64,000 nucleotides of DNA from Puniceicoccaceae bacterium (GCA_902587165.1 CACIKF010000006.1:31888-95887); one strand, 5' to 3'. Positions 1 through 8,221 are shown, counted from the first letter of the stretch. Made by a program: numbers and translations. The notes: a model not told the origin generated them from the sequence alone.

Positions 1-43
1 ATATTAAAACGGTGAGTAACTAAAACTTATCTTTTTTACAGCT

Positions 44-592
44 ATGAAGATTCGACTCCCTCTGCTAGTATATTGTGCGCTCCCCATATTTATTATGGTT
101 TCATTTTTGGAAGCTAATCCAAGCATAGTCAGTTTTGTTGGTAAGCGGGCTACCTCGGTCGAAGGACAGCGCGTTGAGAAAAAACTTTGGGCCCAGTCAG
201 ATAATAATTTCCTAATGAACAAGACCTTTCCCATTGAGCAATGGGATAAGCATTTCTCATCGCTCGGAGGCAAGCGTGCGCCGATCTCTTTAACTGAGAA
301 TAAAGATAAGCAGCTATTCAAAACGGGGATGTTCAAGCAAAAGATGGTTCGTTTTGAAATGTCGCGATGGAATGAGAAACTAAGTGATCTCCATAAAAAG
401 GCGGGGATAGAAATGGATGATAAGGCGCGTCTAATAGCCGATCAAAAGCTTCACTATATGATGCTACAAGATTCGAAAAAGTATAGTGACATGGCAGACG
501 AAGTTTCGCTGCGCGAATTGAATCGCTACCAGTTCCGCCGGAATCGCTCGGACAGTGACATCCCAGTTGAAAAGGCTGGCTCCAGTCGTTAA
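44..592 (+). CDS. Exported protein of unknown function
   Basis: 182 residues. The first 25 or so residues are a basic start followed by a hydrophobic stretch, so the protein is probably exported or membrane-anchored through its N-terminus. The rest is hydrophilic, rich in Lys, Arg, Asp and Glu and probably helical. Around residues 66-80 there is a Trp- and Gly-containing segment ending in GGKRAPIS that could be a family motif. I see no catalytic signature and do not recognise the family. The ATG at 44 has no ribosome binding site. It lies 168 bp before the antiporter gene on the same strand, and nothing ties the two together functionally. The call as coding rests on the signal-like N-terminus and an uninterrupted frame. 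Confidence 0.6.
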   Translation: MKIRLPLLVYCALPIFIMVSFLEANPSIVSFVGKRATSVEGQRVEKKLWAQSDNNFLMNKTFPIEQWDKHFSSLGGKRAPISLTENKDKQLFKTGMFKQKMVRFEMSRWNEKLSDLHKKAGIEMDDKARLIADQKLHYMMLQDSKKYSDMADEVSLRELNRYQFRRNRSDSDIPVEKAGSSR

Positions 593-760
593 AACGAGAT
601 GGTGAAGTTCTGTAAGGCACCGCTCTTTTACTAAGTTAATTAACACCTTCTTTTGGCTTAGAGTATTTTCTTTTACTGGCTCTCAATCGAGACTACCTGA
701 AGATAAGCTGTGGTAAAAGGTGCTTGCCTTGATGCAAAGCTCGGATTTTTTCAGAGGACT

Positions 761-2383
761 ATGAAAATGACGACTGCCGTTCACTATCTATTTGTTGCCC
801 TCGGCCTCTTTGCGACTAACCTAATTTTTGCGGCAGGCGGCGGTGGGGCATCACATGGCGGTGATCTTGTTTTTCCGATTCCAGAAACGGCTTATTCAGA
901 AATGGAAGCGCATCATGCCGAGGAGTTGGGGCATGAACTTGGCCTGATCGAGCAGTTGAAAATTCGCGCCGCGGCGGATCCTTTCAACGTCGTTGCGACG
1001 ATCATTTTCTTTTTCGCCGTGGTGCATACCTTTTTGGCGACCAGCTTTAACAAAATGGCGCATAAGTTCGAGCTTGAGCACCGTGCGGATGTCAGTTCGC
1101 ACAATAGGATTTATGTGGAGGGGCGGCAACCTGTAAGCTTCAAGGCGACGCTTTTTCACTTCCTCGGTGAGGTGGAGGCAATCTTTGGTATTTGGCTGAT
1201 TCCGCTACTTATTTCGCTCGTGCTTTTGGTGCCTGATGGCCTCAGTACGGCAGCCTTCTACGTAGACACGCGAAACTACACGGAGCCAGTCTTCGTTGTC
1301 ATCATTATGGCGATTGCATCGAGTCGCCCCGTGATCCAATTCGCTGAATCCGCAATGCGGGGCGTGGCTTCGATTGGTAAGGAAAGCCCCGCCGCCTGGT
1401 GGCTCTCGATCTTGATCGTCGCTCCAGTGCTAGGATCCTTTATTACTGAGCCAGCTGCCATGACGATTGCAGCGCTCCTGCTTGGGCAACAATTTTACCT
1501 ACTCGATCCTACGCCAACATTTAAATACGCTACCCTCGGGCTACTTTTTGTGAATATCTCGGTTGGCGGCACGCTGACACACTTTGCGGCACCGCCCGTG
1601 CTGATGGTGGCTGATGCCTGGCACTGGGATCTGCCCTACATGTTCACCCACTTCGGTTGGCGTGCCGTACTTGGTGTCGTCGTGGCGACAGTGATCTACT
1701 ATTTTGTCTTTCGTAAAAACTTTGCCTCACTGAAGGAGCGTGCTAAAGAGTTGCAGGCGTCAAAGACTGCTGAGCCAGAGCCTGAACCTGCACCATTATG
1801 GGTAATTCTCGTGCACCTAGGTTTTGTTGCTTGGACAGTATTTACACTGCATCATCCCGCCTTTTTCATCGGTGGTTTTCTCTTCTTCCTCGCCTTCACT
1901 ATGGCGACGCACCACCATCAATACGATATTCAATTAAAGTCACCGCTACTGGTTGGCTTTTTCCTCGCAGGACTCGTCACGCATGGCGGTTTGCAGGGTT
2001 GGTGGATTTCTCCCGTTCTCAGCTCGCTAGCGGAAGTGCCGCTCTTCATCGGGGCGACTGTTTTGACTGCGTTCAATGATAACGCCGCGATTACATTCCT
2101 AGCCTCGCAAGTGCCCGCCTTTAGTCCTGATATCCTAGTTGCCGAGCAGTGGGTCTCCAAGACAGGTGCCGCCCTTGCCGATGCCCGCGGATTGGAATAC
2201 GCCGTCGTGGCGGGAGCCGTTACCGGTGGTGGCCTCACGGTGATCGCCAATGCGCCTAACCCCGCCGGCCAGAGCATTCTGAATAAGCACTTTAAAAATG
2301 GCATCTCGCCCATCGGCCTCCTCCTTGGTGCGCTCTTCCCAACTCTAATCATGGCAGTTATGTTCATGGTTTTGCCTCACTAG
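761..2383 (+). CDS. Putative Na+/H+ antiporter, IT superfamily (NhaD/ArsB-like)
   Basis: 540 residues from the ATG at 761. I prefer this start to the upstream GTG at 710 because AGAGGA lies just before it and the protein then opens with a clean hydrophobic signal or first helix. About a dozen hydrophobic segments follow. The soluble N-terminal loop is His-rich. The best marks are a half-helix motif NDNAA near residues 439-443 and NAPNPAG near 497-503, which recur in the putative Na+/H+ antiporter family (Pfam Na_H_antiport_3) and resemble the discontinuous helices of NhaD/ArsB-type carriers. It probably exchanges sodium for protons at the inner membrane, as expected for a marine organism. The lipoprotein gene 17 bp downstream may share its transcript. 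The family is clear; the ion specificity is inferred. Confidence 0.8.
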   Translation: MKMTTAVHYLFVALGLFATNLIFAAGGGGASHGGDLVFPIPETAYSEMEAHHAEELGHELGLIEQLKIRAAADPFNVVATIIFFFAVVHTFLATSFNKMAHKFELEHRADVSSHNRIYVEGRQPVSFKATLFHFLGEVEAIFGIWLIPLLISLVLLVPDGLSTAAFYVDTRNYTEPVFVVIIMAIASSRPVIQFAESAMRGVASIGKESPAAWWLSILIVAPVLGSFITEPAAMTIAALLLGQQFYLLDPTPTFKYATLGLLFVNISVGGTLTHFAAPPVLMVADAWHWDLPYMFTHFGWRAVLGVVVATVIYYFVFRKNFASLKERAKELQASKTAEPEPEPAPLWVILVHLGFVAWTVFTLHHPAFFIGGFLFFLAFTMATHHHQYDIQLKSPLLVGFFLAGLVTHGGLQGWWISPVLSSLAEVPLFIGATVLTAFNDNAAITFLASQVPAFSPDILVAEQWVSKTGAALADARGLEYAVVAGAVTGGGLTVIANAPNPAGQSILNKHFKNGISPIGLLLGALFPTLIMAVMFMVLPH

Positions 2384-2400
2384 GCTTATAGATCAGAGGG

Positions 2401-3156
2401 ATGAGTATACGCTTTTTGTCCCTGATGATGAAATCCTTCTCGCCAACCTTGATTCTATGCCTCGTCTCTGTGGGCTGTGCGGTTGAGCAGTCGGCTAGTA
2501 ATGCTGACATTGAGCCTTTTGTTCGCTGGTTACTCGATGACGATGAGCGCCTCGAAAATGTGCGTTTCGCTGAGGTCGCTGAGGCGGTTTCCAGTTTCAA
2601 GGTCTTGCCCGTTGATACTAAGAAAGCAGTGGATGCGGCTATGCTGAGGCATCTGCAGGCATCGCTCGATGCGATGCTTTTAGAATTGGCGAAACCGGAG
2701 AATCCGATCCATGGAGTAGGCCGAGTCAACGAGATCAGCCGTCATATCGAAGACTTCCTATTAATTCGTTTAAATGCCGCCGAGGCTTATGAATGTTCGA
2801 TCCCAGCTAATGCGACGGGTCGAACCCAACGCTCTGGCTACCCAGACCTGCGGTTAGTTCACACGGCTAGCGAACGCGTCTTTTACATCGATCCAAAAGT
2901 TTATAAGCTGGGCAGTGAAACGAGTAGTTTCCGCAGCTTTTATTTTGAGCCGAAACTTGAGACAAATAAGATATTAGACAATGCCAGTCATTTGATTGTT
3001 GGTATCGCGCACTCGGGTAAGTTGGAAGGCCGATGGCATTTGGATGCGTGGAAGGTGATTGATTTGATCAACTTCCGCGTGCGACTCAAAGCTGAGTTCC
3101 AGTCCAGTAATCGTGAGTTGTACAAGGACGATGCGGTCCTAGGCGAGAGCCAGTGA
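2401..3156 (+). CDS. Putative lipoprotein with a PD-(D/E)XK nuclease-like core
   Basis: 251 residues. The N-terminus is a signal peptide ending in SVGC, a weak lipobox because Ser sits where Leu is usual. A helical region follows, with HIEDFL near residue 116. Then comes the sequence GYPDLRLV, about a dozen residues, and FYIDPKVY. This PD...DxK spacing, with a preceding helix carrying Glu, is the layout of PD-(D/E)XK nucleases such as type II restriction enzymes. The C-terminal third continues with alternating strands and helices. A lipid-anchored exported protein of this fold would be unusual. Alternatives are an inactive fold or chance. Two starts are possible, 2401 or the ATG pair at 2425-2428. 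It lies 17 bp after the antiporter gene. Confidence 0.55.
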   Translation: MSIRFLSLMMKSFSPTLILCLVSVGCAVEQSASNADIEPFVRWLLDDDERLENVRFAEVAEAVSSFKVLPVDTKKAVDAAMLRHLQASLDAMLLELAKPENPIHGVGRVNEISRHIEDFLLIRLNAAEAYECSIPANATGRTQRSGYPDLRLVHTASERVFYIDPKVYKLGSETSSFRSFYFEPKLETNKILDNASHLIVGIAHSGKLEGRWHLDAWKVIDLINFRVRLKAEFQSSNRELYKDDAVLGESQ

Positions 3157-3207
3157 TTGCGCACGATCTTTCTTGTGCTATTTGGTGCAGTGCCAGCTAA
3201 AGCAAAC

Positions 3208-4062
3208 TCAGTCGCTCGAATATCCTTTCACTAATTCTACACCCGTTTCGGTGAATTGAATACGCCGCTCTTTGTAGAGTTTACCCAGACCTTGCTTGAA
3301 GGCCTTTTTGCTAGTGTCGAAAGTAGCGCGGATGTCTTCGGGGGTGCTTTTATCGTTGAAGGGCATTTTACCGCCAGCGGCTTCGAGCTTTTCTAGGATG
3401 ATTTGGCTCACGCCAGTTACGCGACCGTAACCGGATGGGTCTCGGCGGAGGTCGATTTTGCCGTCGTTGTGCACTTTCTTGATGTATCCCGTAAACTGGT
3501 CGCCGGGTTCTAGCACGTCGGAAGTCTCTTCGTGGTAGAGTAGGCCGCGGTAGCGCTTATCAATGATCGACTTGAAACCTAGGGGCGAGTCGCCGTAGAT
3601 AAGTACTTGCACAGCATCGCCTACTTCGTAGGGGGGCTTCTCGGGCGGTAGGTGATTGTGGAGGCGAGTGGAGGCGACGATACGGTTGGTGTAATCGTCT
3701 ACATAAACAGCGACGACGGCGCCATCACCTTTAGCGTATTGGACGTCACCTTGCTCGCGGTAAGGTAGCAGTAAATCTTTACTTAAGCCCCAGTCGAGGA
3801 AGGCTCCGGCGCTGGGGTGAACGCTGATTACCTCAAGATATGCGAATTCACCAACCTTTGCAAGAGGAGTTTCAGTGGTGGCGACAAGTCGGTCTTCGGA
3901 GTCGTTATATACAAAACACTCGACTCTCGAACCGACAGTCATCTCGGGCATGACATAACGAGTGGGCATGAGGATTCTGTCATGCTCTCCACCATCGAGG
4001 TAAAGGCCGTGGTCGCTCTTTTCGAGTACGTTGAGGGTGTTGTATTTTCCGATATCGACCAT
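3208..4062 (-). CDS. CvfB/YitL-family S1 RNA-binding protein
   Basis: 284 residues, the usual length of CvfB (conserved virulence factor B, YitL in Bacillus). The protein is a chain of S1-like OB folds, seen as repeated blocks such as [24 protein letters not shown] with a following GAFLDWGL, and a [19 protein letters not shown] block, followed by a C-terminal winged-helix-like region (about residues 225-280). Known members bind RNA and affect gene expression after transcription. The ATG at 4062 lacks a ribosome binding site. It lies downstream of the polyprenyl synthase gene on the same strand, with two hairpins in the 158-bp gap, so co-transcription is doubtful. It is convergent with the lipoprotein gene, 51 bp away. 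Confidence 0.8.
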   Translation of the reverse strand: MVDIGKYNTLNVLEKSDHGLYLDGGEHDRILMPTRYVMPEMTVGSRVECFVYNDSEDRLVATTETPLAKVGEFAYLEVISVHPSAGAFLDWGLSKDLLLPYREQGDVQYAKGDGAVVAVYVDDYTNRIVASTRLHNHLPPEKPPYEVGDAVQVLIYGDSPLGFKSIIDKRYRGLLYHEETSDVLEPGDQFTGYIKKVHNDGKIDLRRDPSGYGRVTGVSQIILEKLEAAGGKMPFNDKSTPEDIRATFDTSKKAFKQGLGKLYKERRIQFTETGVELVKGYSSD

Positions 4063-4131
4063 ATTGTTGTTTGTGCGTTAAATTTTGATTCAGTTCATTA
4101 TGTAAGCCCTCCCAACAGCTCAGCAGGTAAA

Positions 4132-4149
4132 CTCTCCCTGGCAGGAGAG
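4132..4149 (-). other. Small hairpin between ispA and the cvfB-like gene
   Basis: CTCTCC at 4132-4137 pairs with GGAGAG at 4144-4149 around a 6-base loop. Read on the minus strand it lies downstream of the prenyl synthase gene, but only three T follow it, so it is a poor intrinsic terminator. Confidence 0.4.
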
Positions 4150-4157
4150 AACTTTTA

Positions 4158-4204
4158 GCCCCCTTTTGTATAAATAGGGGAGGTCGACTTACCCGAAAGG
4201 GGGC
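4158..4204 (-). terminator. Long hairpin just after ispA
   Basis: GCCCCCTTT at 4158-4166 is the exact reverse complement of AAAGGGGGC at 4196-4204, giving a 9-bp arm around a 29-base loop. It begins 16 bp after the stop of the prenyl synthase gene. No U-run follows on the minus strand, so it could stall or stabilise the transcript rather than end it. Confidence 0.4.
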
Positions 4205-4220
4205 GTCTATTATGAATTTA

Positions 4221-5105
4221 TTAGTTAATGCGAGTCTCTAACTCGCGGACGAGTTCGAGTAATATTTGATTCTTACCACCTAGGGATTCGAGCGCAATCA
4301 GGGCGGCTTCAGTGTGACGTTTGGCTTCGTCTTGGGCGCCTTCAATACCGTGGAGGGCGACGTAAGTAGATTTAGCTGCTGCAGCGTCATTACCGACGGG
4401 TTTGCCCATGGTTTCAGAGTCGGAGGTGGCGTCAAGGATGTCGTCGACTATCTGGAAGGAGAGACCTAGATGATACCCAGCGTCTTGCATGTGCTGAATC
4501 TGCGTTTCGCTTGGCTGTGAAAATGCGAGCCCCATCTTGAGGGCCGCTGTTAGTAGGGCTGCGGTTTTATTTTCATGGATGAAGCGTAAGGTTGCGGCTT
4601 CGAGTGGTTTAGCTTCGTTTTCGATGTCTTCTTGCTGTCCGCCAATAAGCCGCTCACTTCCGCTAGCCTCGGCGAGCTCGGCGATTAAATAGGTGGCAAG
4701 TGTGGGGTGGTCGCTATACTCACGGGCGAGTAGCTGAAAGGAGTAGGTAAGTAAGGCGTCGCCTGCCAATACGGCGGTGGCTTCATCGAATTGCGCATGG
4801 CAGCTAGGCCGACCGCGGCGCAATTTACTGTCGTCGATAGAGGGCAGGTCGTCGTGAATGAGTGTATAAGTGTGCAAGCACTCAATGGCGACGGCAGCGG
4901 CGATTGGATCAGCTTCGGAGGGAAAAAGGTCATAAGCGGCAAAAAGCAGGGATGGGCGAATGCGCTTGCCGCCTGCTTCCATAGAATAGCGCATGGCGGT
5001 ATGCAGTCTAGCTGGTCGCGTTTTGGCGTGAGGCAGGAGTTGATCGATACCGCTTTCAACCCGTGCACGATAAGCTTCCAATTTTTCTTTTAATGCGAGA
5101 TTCAC
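4221..5105 (-). CDS. ispA: Polyprenyl diphosphate synthase (farnesyl/geranylgeranyl type)
   Basis: 294 residues, the normal length of bacterial short-chain trans-prenyl synthases. The first Asp-rich motif is DDLPSID at residues 85-91, followed by LRRGRPSCH; the second is DDILD at 221-225. The two extra residues inside the first motif and the Tyr five residues before it match bacterial farnesyl diphosphate synthases, so the likely product is C15 (possibly C20), feeding quinone side chains, undecaprenyl phosphate and haem a. It acts in the cytoplasm. The start is GTG at 5105; no Shine-Dalgarno is seen. The gene is divergent from the DUF4013 gene with only 25 bp between the start codons. Confidence 0.9.
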   Translation of the reverse strand: MNLALKEKLEAYRARVESGIDQLLPHAKTRPARLHTAMRYSMEAGGKRIRPSLLFAAYDLFPSEADPIAAAVAIECLHTYTLIHDDLPSIDDSKLRRGRPSCHAQFDEATAVLAGDALLTYSFQLLAREYSDHPTLATYLIAELAEASGSERLIGGQQEDIENEAKPLEAATLRFIHENKTAALLTAALKMGLAFSQPSETQIQHMQDAGYHLGLSFQIVDDILDATSDSETMGKPVGNDAAAAKSTYVALHGIEGAQDEAKRHTEAALIALESLGGKNQILLELVRELETRIN

Positions 5106-5130
5106 TGCGATAGCTTGTATTATATTTTCT
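5106..5130. promoter_or_regulatory. 25-bp divergent promoter with overlapping -10 boxes
   Basis: The gap between two divergent start codons contains ATTATA at 5119-5124, read on the minus strand as a perfect TATAAT, while TATTAT at 5118-5123 or TATATT at 5121-5126 serves the plus strand. Each -10 box lies only about 7-13 bases from its start codon, so both transcripts would have almost no leader. The -35 regions would lie inside the opposite genes. Confidence 0.45.
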
Positions 5131-5739
5131 ATGAAGGAAATGCCAATATTTGAAGAAGTTTTTAATCGCCTGATTAAATTACCCGGATTTGGATTAAAAT
5201 TTTTAGTCGGCGGGCTTCTGTCTTTTGTACCGATTGTGAATATTTTCGCCTTCGGTTATTTGTACCGCTTGTCGCGTGCAGTCCGCAAATCTGGCCAGCC
5301 CGTTTTACCTGCATGGCACGACTGGTCGGGGCTCTTTCTCGATGGACTGCGCTTCACGGTCGTCTGGTTGGTCTATTGGCTACTGCCAATTTCGCTAGCA
5401 TCTTTGATCGCTTTGCTGATGCCTTTTGTTTACTTGGGAGCGCTGAGTAGTATTTTCTTTTTAACATCAGTGCTACTCTCGACGGTTCTCTTTAGCTCCG
5501 CGCTCTACCGCTACAATATGCAAAAGAACTTTAAGGACTTATTGGACCTCTTGTTAATCATTAGAATGACTGGAATGGAAATGCCTCGTTTGATTCTACC
5601 GGGCTTCGTATTCATTGGTTTCCTAGTCTTACTACAGCCGTTCTATGGTTTTGCTATTTTTGGTGGTTTCCTTCTGTTAATCACCTACACGAGTCTCCGC
5701 TACCGTAGCATAGAGGTAAATCCATCTGTTACTTTCTAA
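5131..5739 (+). CDS. DUF4013-like membrane protein
   Basis: 202 residues with about five hydrophobic segments (roughly 22-44, 68-95, 96-122, 148-166 and 168-185). The opening, with a short amphipathic helix, a Gly-rich first segment and FGYLYRLSRAVRKSGQPVLP, followed by W-x-D-W, resembles the DUF4013 family of bacterial and archaeal membrane proteins whose function is unknown. No catalytic residues are apparent. It is transcribed away from ispA from a very short shared control region. The ATG at 5131 has no ribosome binding site. The assignment comes from the overall pattern and is moderate. Confidence 0.6.
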   Translation: MKEMPIFEEVFNRLIKLPGFGLKFLVGGLLSFVPIVNIFAFGYLYRLSRAVRKSGQPVLPAWHDWSGLFLDGLRFTVVWLVYWLLPISLASLIALLMPFVYLGALSSIFFLTSVLLSTVLFSSALYRYNMQKNFKDLLDLLLIIRMTGMEMPRLILPGFVFIGFLVLLQPFYGFAIFGGFLLLITYTSLRYRSIEVNPSVTF

Positions 5740-5754
5740 TTTAACTGACTACTT

Positions 5755-5850
5755 ATGGCAGTTACAAATACTGAAAAATCATTTGGTTACTTTGGCGTTT
5801 ATTCCTGTGCTATGCTGATGGCACCTCTCGGTGCGTTAATTGGCCTTTAA
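5755..5850 (+). CDS. Candidate 31-residue hydrophobic small protein
   Basis: A short frame begins 15 bp after the DUF4013 stop and ends 19 bp before the next gene. The product has a polar N-terminal third and then a single hydrophobic stretch with CAMLMAPLGALIGL at its end, long enough for one membrane span. There is no Shine-Dalgarno, but neighbours lack one too. It could equally be a chance frame in a 130-bp gap. Confidence 0.3.
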   Translation: MAVTNTEKSFGYFGVYSCAMLMAPLGALIGL

Positions 5851-5869
5851 TTTGCGTTAGCCGCTCATA

Positions 5870-7024
5870 ATGCCACAAGTCGTTTTCAGAACTTTTGTCC
5901 TTCTGCTTCTTCCTCTTTGCGTGAGCGGGGCGATCGCCCAGGAAGCTCTACCGGGCTTACGCTCAATGGGGAATGATCGCTTCGATGTGGTCGGCCTGCA
6001 CCTGCGTTCTGTCTCTTATGTGAACGAGCTTAGCGCATTTAGTGTACGAATAGCTGAACGTTATCTCCCAACAAAAGGTTTGGCCTTTCCGTCGAAAATT
6101 TTGATCAGTCTGAGGCCTGAAGCACATGTCGACTTTGAGGGCGACTACCGTATCCGCATTGTCGAGCGCGGCTCTGTTCAAGTGGATCTGCTTTGGGAAG
6201 ATTCGATGACACTCGAACGTACCTGCTACGCCATATCGGAAGCTCTACTAGTCCAGTATTCGGTCTTCAACTATGGCATTGAAGCCGCTAATCAGCTTCG
6301 TTCATGGACCATTTCTGCCTTGGCGAATGATGTCTACCTCACGCTTCGTCCTGCGAAATTTGTAGATTTATTGAAAGCGGCTCAAGTGGCAGAAGTCTCA
6401 GAGTTAAATGGAATCCTTGAGCCTTCACGCTCAGGATTGACTGTTCCAAGCGCTGCGGGCTATTGGCTGCTGAAAACTATGAAATCAGGCAGTATGGAGC
6501 GCACTGTCTTAAGAAGCCTCTTTCAGCAAGCAATCGCTGGTATCGATATTGAGGAAGCGCTCGCCGCTGCTTTATGGGCTAGTCAGCCGACCGCTGAATT
6601 GCTTCCCGTTCAAACATGGTGGCAGCAGCAATTGGGTTTTATATTTGGTCAAGAATACGAAGTCGTTGAAACGATGGAAGTATCGCGTGAATGGTTAGCT
6701 ACATTGGGCCGCTTTGATACACGGCTCAACTCAGGGTCGCAGGAAGCAACAGAGGAGCTCAAGCTGGATTTACGTGCTATTTGGACGCATCGAGCAAAAT
6801 CCGAGGTTCAAGAGCTAATACAGGCTCGCTACGAAATTCTTCGTCTCCGAATGGCTCGTATCAACCCGGCCTATTACAACTCGGCACATTCTTTAGGTGT
6901 TCTCTTTGAGTGCATTTTAAATGATGAATTGGCTCATAAATATCTCCACTCGCTCACAATCTATTTGAGTGAATGGGTAGATGCCAAAGAGATGCAGGAG
7001 TCGTTAGAAAATATACTAAATTAA
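5870..7024 (+). CDS. Exported protein of unknown function
   Basis: 384 residues. Residues 1-23 form a typical signal peptide ending in AIAQ before the mature protein. The remainder mixes strands (about 30-115) with a largely helical C-terminal half. The order of a beta-rich part, a helix near 118-135 and a second helix near 145-165 recalls peptidase MA-type metalloprotease folds, but no HExxH is present, so if related it is inactive. That comparison is weak. Codon use looks like the neighbours. The last codons belong to an 18-bp tandem repeat that continues past the stop. I do not recognise the family. Confidence 0.6.
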   Translation: MPQVVFRTFVLLLLPLCVSGAIAQEALPGLRSMGNDRFDVVGLHLRSVSYVNELSAFSVRIAERYLPTKGLAFPSKILISLRPEAHVDFEGDYRIRIVERGSVQVDLLWEDSMTLERTCYAISEALLVQYSVFNYGIEAANQLRSWTISALANDVYLTLRPAKFVDLLKAAQVAEVSELNGILEPSRSGLTVPSAAGYWLLKTMKSGSMERTVLRSLFQQAIAGIDIEEALAAALWASQPTAELLPVQTWWQQQLGFIFGQEYEVVETMEVSREWLATLGRFDTRLNSGSQEATEELKLDLRAIWTHRAKSEVQELIQARYEILRLRMARINPAYYNSAHSLGVLFECILNDELAHKYLHSLTIYLSEWVDAKEMQESLENILN

Positions 7025-7053
7025 TATAATATACTAAATTAATATAATATACT
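7011..7053. repeat. 18-bp tandem repeat spanning a stop codon
   Basis: The unit ATATACTAAATTAATATA occurs at 7011-7028 and again identically at 7029-7046, with a partial third copy to 7053. The first copy contains the last codons and the TAA stop (7022-7024) of the preceding gene. The unit is six codons long, so each copy repeats the same stop in frame. Confidence 0.85.
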
Positions 7054-7054
7054 T

Positions 7055-7333
7055 AAGTCATTCTCTAATAATGATTAAGGTATATATTTATATTTAGGCA
7101 ATAAAAAGTGACGAGAAAATTGAACGCGGATACAAGTGTAGCGTCTATTATATTATACTGTTTTGTAGTTTTACTAAATGTTTGTTGTTTATAATGCGCC
7201 GTTCCTTCTGGGACGGCGCTTTTTTTGTCGGTAACTTGTCGAGTAGCTAGCATTGACTACTTGCTATGATGATCCGTAAATCTCACAAGGGGACTAGACA
7301 CAACCACTCCATTAATCAATATCACGAGCTTTT
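7055..7333. other. Intergenic region upstream of ilvE
   Basis: An AT-rich stretch of about 140 bp, then a strong terminator at 7196-7226, then about 107 bp before ilvE. The 140 bp before the terminator contains several TATTAT/TATAAT-like boxes (7147-7160) that could start a short RNA. The ilvE leader has TTGACT and TATGAT near 7253-7270, but they are too close together for a standard promoter. No supported protein gene is present. Confidence 0.4.
7196..7226 (+). terminator. Strong rho-independent terminator
   Basis: The arms 7196-7205 and 7210-7219 form a 10-bp GC-rich stem (one G-T pair) closed by the loop TTCT, followed by seven T at 7220-7226. It ends plus-strand transcription before ilvE, either of the gene ending at 7024 or of a short RNA made in the gap. 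Confidence 0.9.
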
Positions 7334-8200
7334 ATGAAAATATACCTAAACGATCAATTAGTCGATGCCTCAGAGGCCAAAGTCTCTGTATTCGATCACG
7401 GCTTACTCTATGGTGATGGTATTTTCGAGGGAATCCGGCTCTATAACGGCTGCGTTTTCAAACTGAAAGAGCACCTTGAACGCCTTGAATACTCGGCTAA
7501 ATCAATCATGTTGGAGATGCCTTGGACGCGTCAGCAAATATCTGATGCTGTCTGCGAAACCTGCCGAGCTAATGGCCTTAAAGATGGCTATATTCGCCTC
7601 GTCGTCACTCGCGGTGTAGGCAGCCTTGGCCTATCTATCAAAAATTGCGACAAGCCACAACTCATTGTAATCGCAGATAAGATTCAACTCTACCCGCAAG
7701 AGTTTTATGATAATGGTCTTGCCATAATAACTGTACCGACTCGACGCTGTAATCCAGCCGCGCTACCACCCTCGGTCAAATCACTAAATTATTTGAACAA
7801 TATTCTCGCCAAGATCGAAGCGCAGCACCTCGGCTACCATGAGGCGATAATGCTCAACGACCAAGGTTACATCGCCGAATGTACTGGGGACAATGTCTTT
7901 ATTATTCATAAAGGTGAGCTCATCACGCCATCCGCTAGTGTTGGTGCCCTTAAGGGTATCACCCGCGATACCGCATTGGAGATTGCTGACGAAATTGGTA
8001 TCCCTTGGCGAGAGGCCAACATGACGCGCTACGACGTCTGGGTGGCGGACGAACTTTTCCTTACTGGAACAGCTGCAGAGATCGTCCCTATCGTCGAGGT
8101 TGACGCCCGCAAGATTGGCAACGGCAAGCCCGGTGAGATCACCTCTAAATTCCTGGAAGCCTTCCGCCGTCGCGTTAGTCTTGAGGGCACAAGGATCTGA
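7334..8200 (+). CDS. ilvE: Branched-chain amino acid aminotransferase
   Basis: 288 residues, fold type IV PLP aminotransferase. The Schiff-base Lys is K149 in PPSVKSLNYLNN. The AECTGDNVF block at 181-189 and GALKGITRD near 214 bind the cofactor phosphate. The opening FDHGLLYGDGIFEGIR is typical of IlvE and not of D-amino-acid transaminase. It makes valine, leucine and isoleucine from their 2-oxo acids with glutamate, and can run in reverse. The other branched-chain genes here, ilvC and ilvN, lie 15 kb away on the opposite strand. The terminator at 7196-7226 isolates it from upstream transcription. The ATG at 7334 has no ribosome binding site. Confidence 0.92.
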   Translation: MKIYLNDQLVDASEAKVSVFDHGLLYGDGIFEGIRLYNGCVFKLKEHLERLEYSAKSIMLEMPWTRQQISDAVCETCRANGLKDGYIRLVVTRGVGSLGLSIKNCDKPQLIVIADKIQLYPQEFYDNGLAIITVPTRRCNPAALPPSVKSLNYLNNILAKIEAQHLGYHEAIMLNDQGYIAECTGDNVFIIHKGELITPSASVGALKGITRDTALEIADEIGIPWREANMTRYDVWVADELFLTGTAAEIVPIVEVDARKIGNGKPGEITSKFLEAFRRRVSLEGTRI

Positions 8201-8221
8201 TAAGCTTACCTTACAAAGAGA

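Noticed and set aside
1930..2367. 145-codon minus-strand frame opposite the antiporter
   Set aside because: Pro/Ala-rich antisense with no recognisable domain; the antiporter motifs NDNAA and NAPNPAG on the plus strand explain this stretch.
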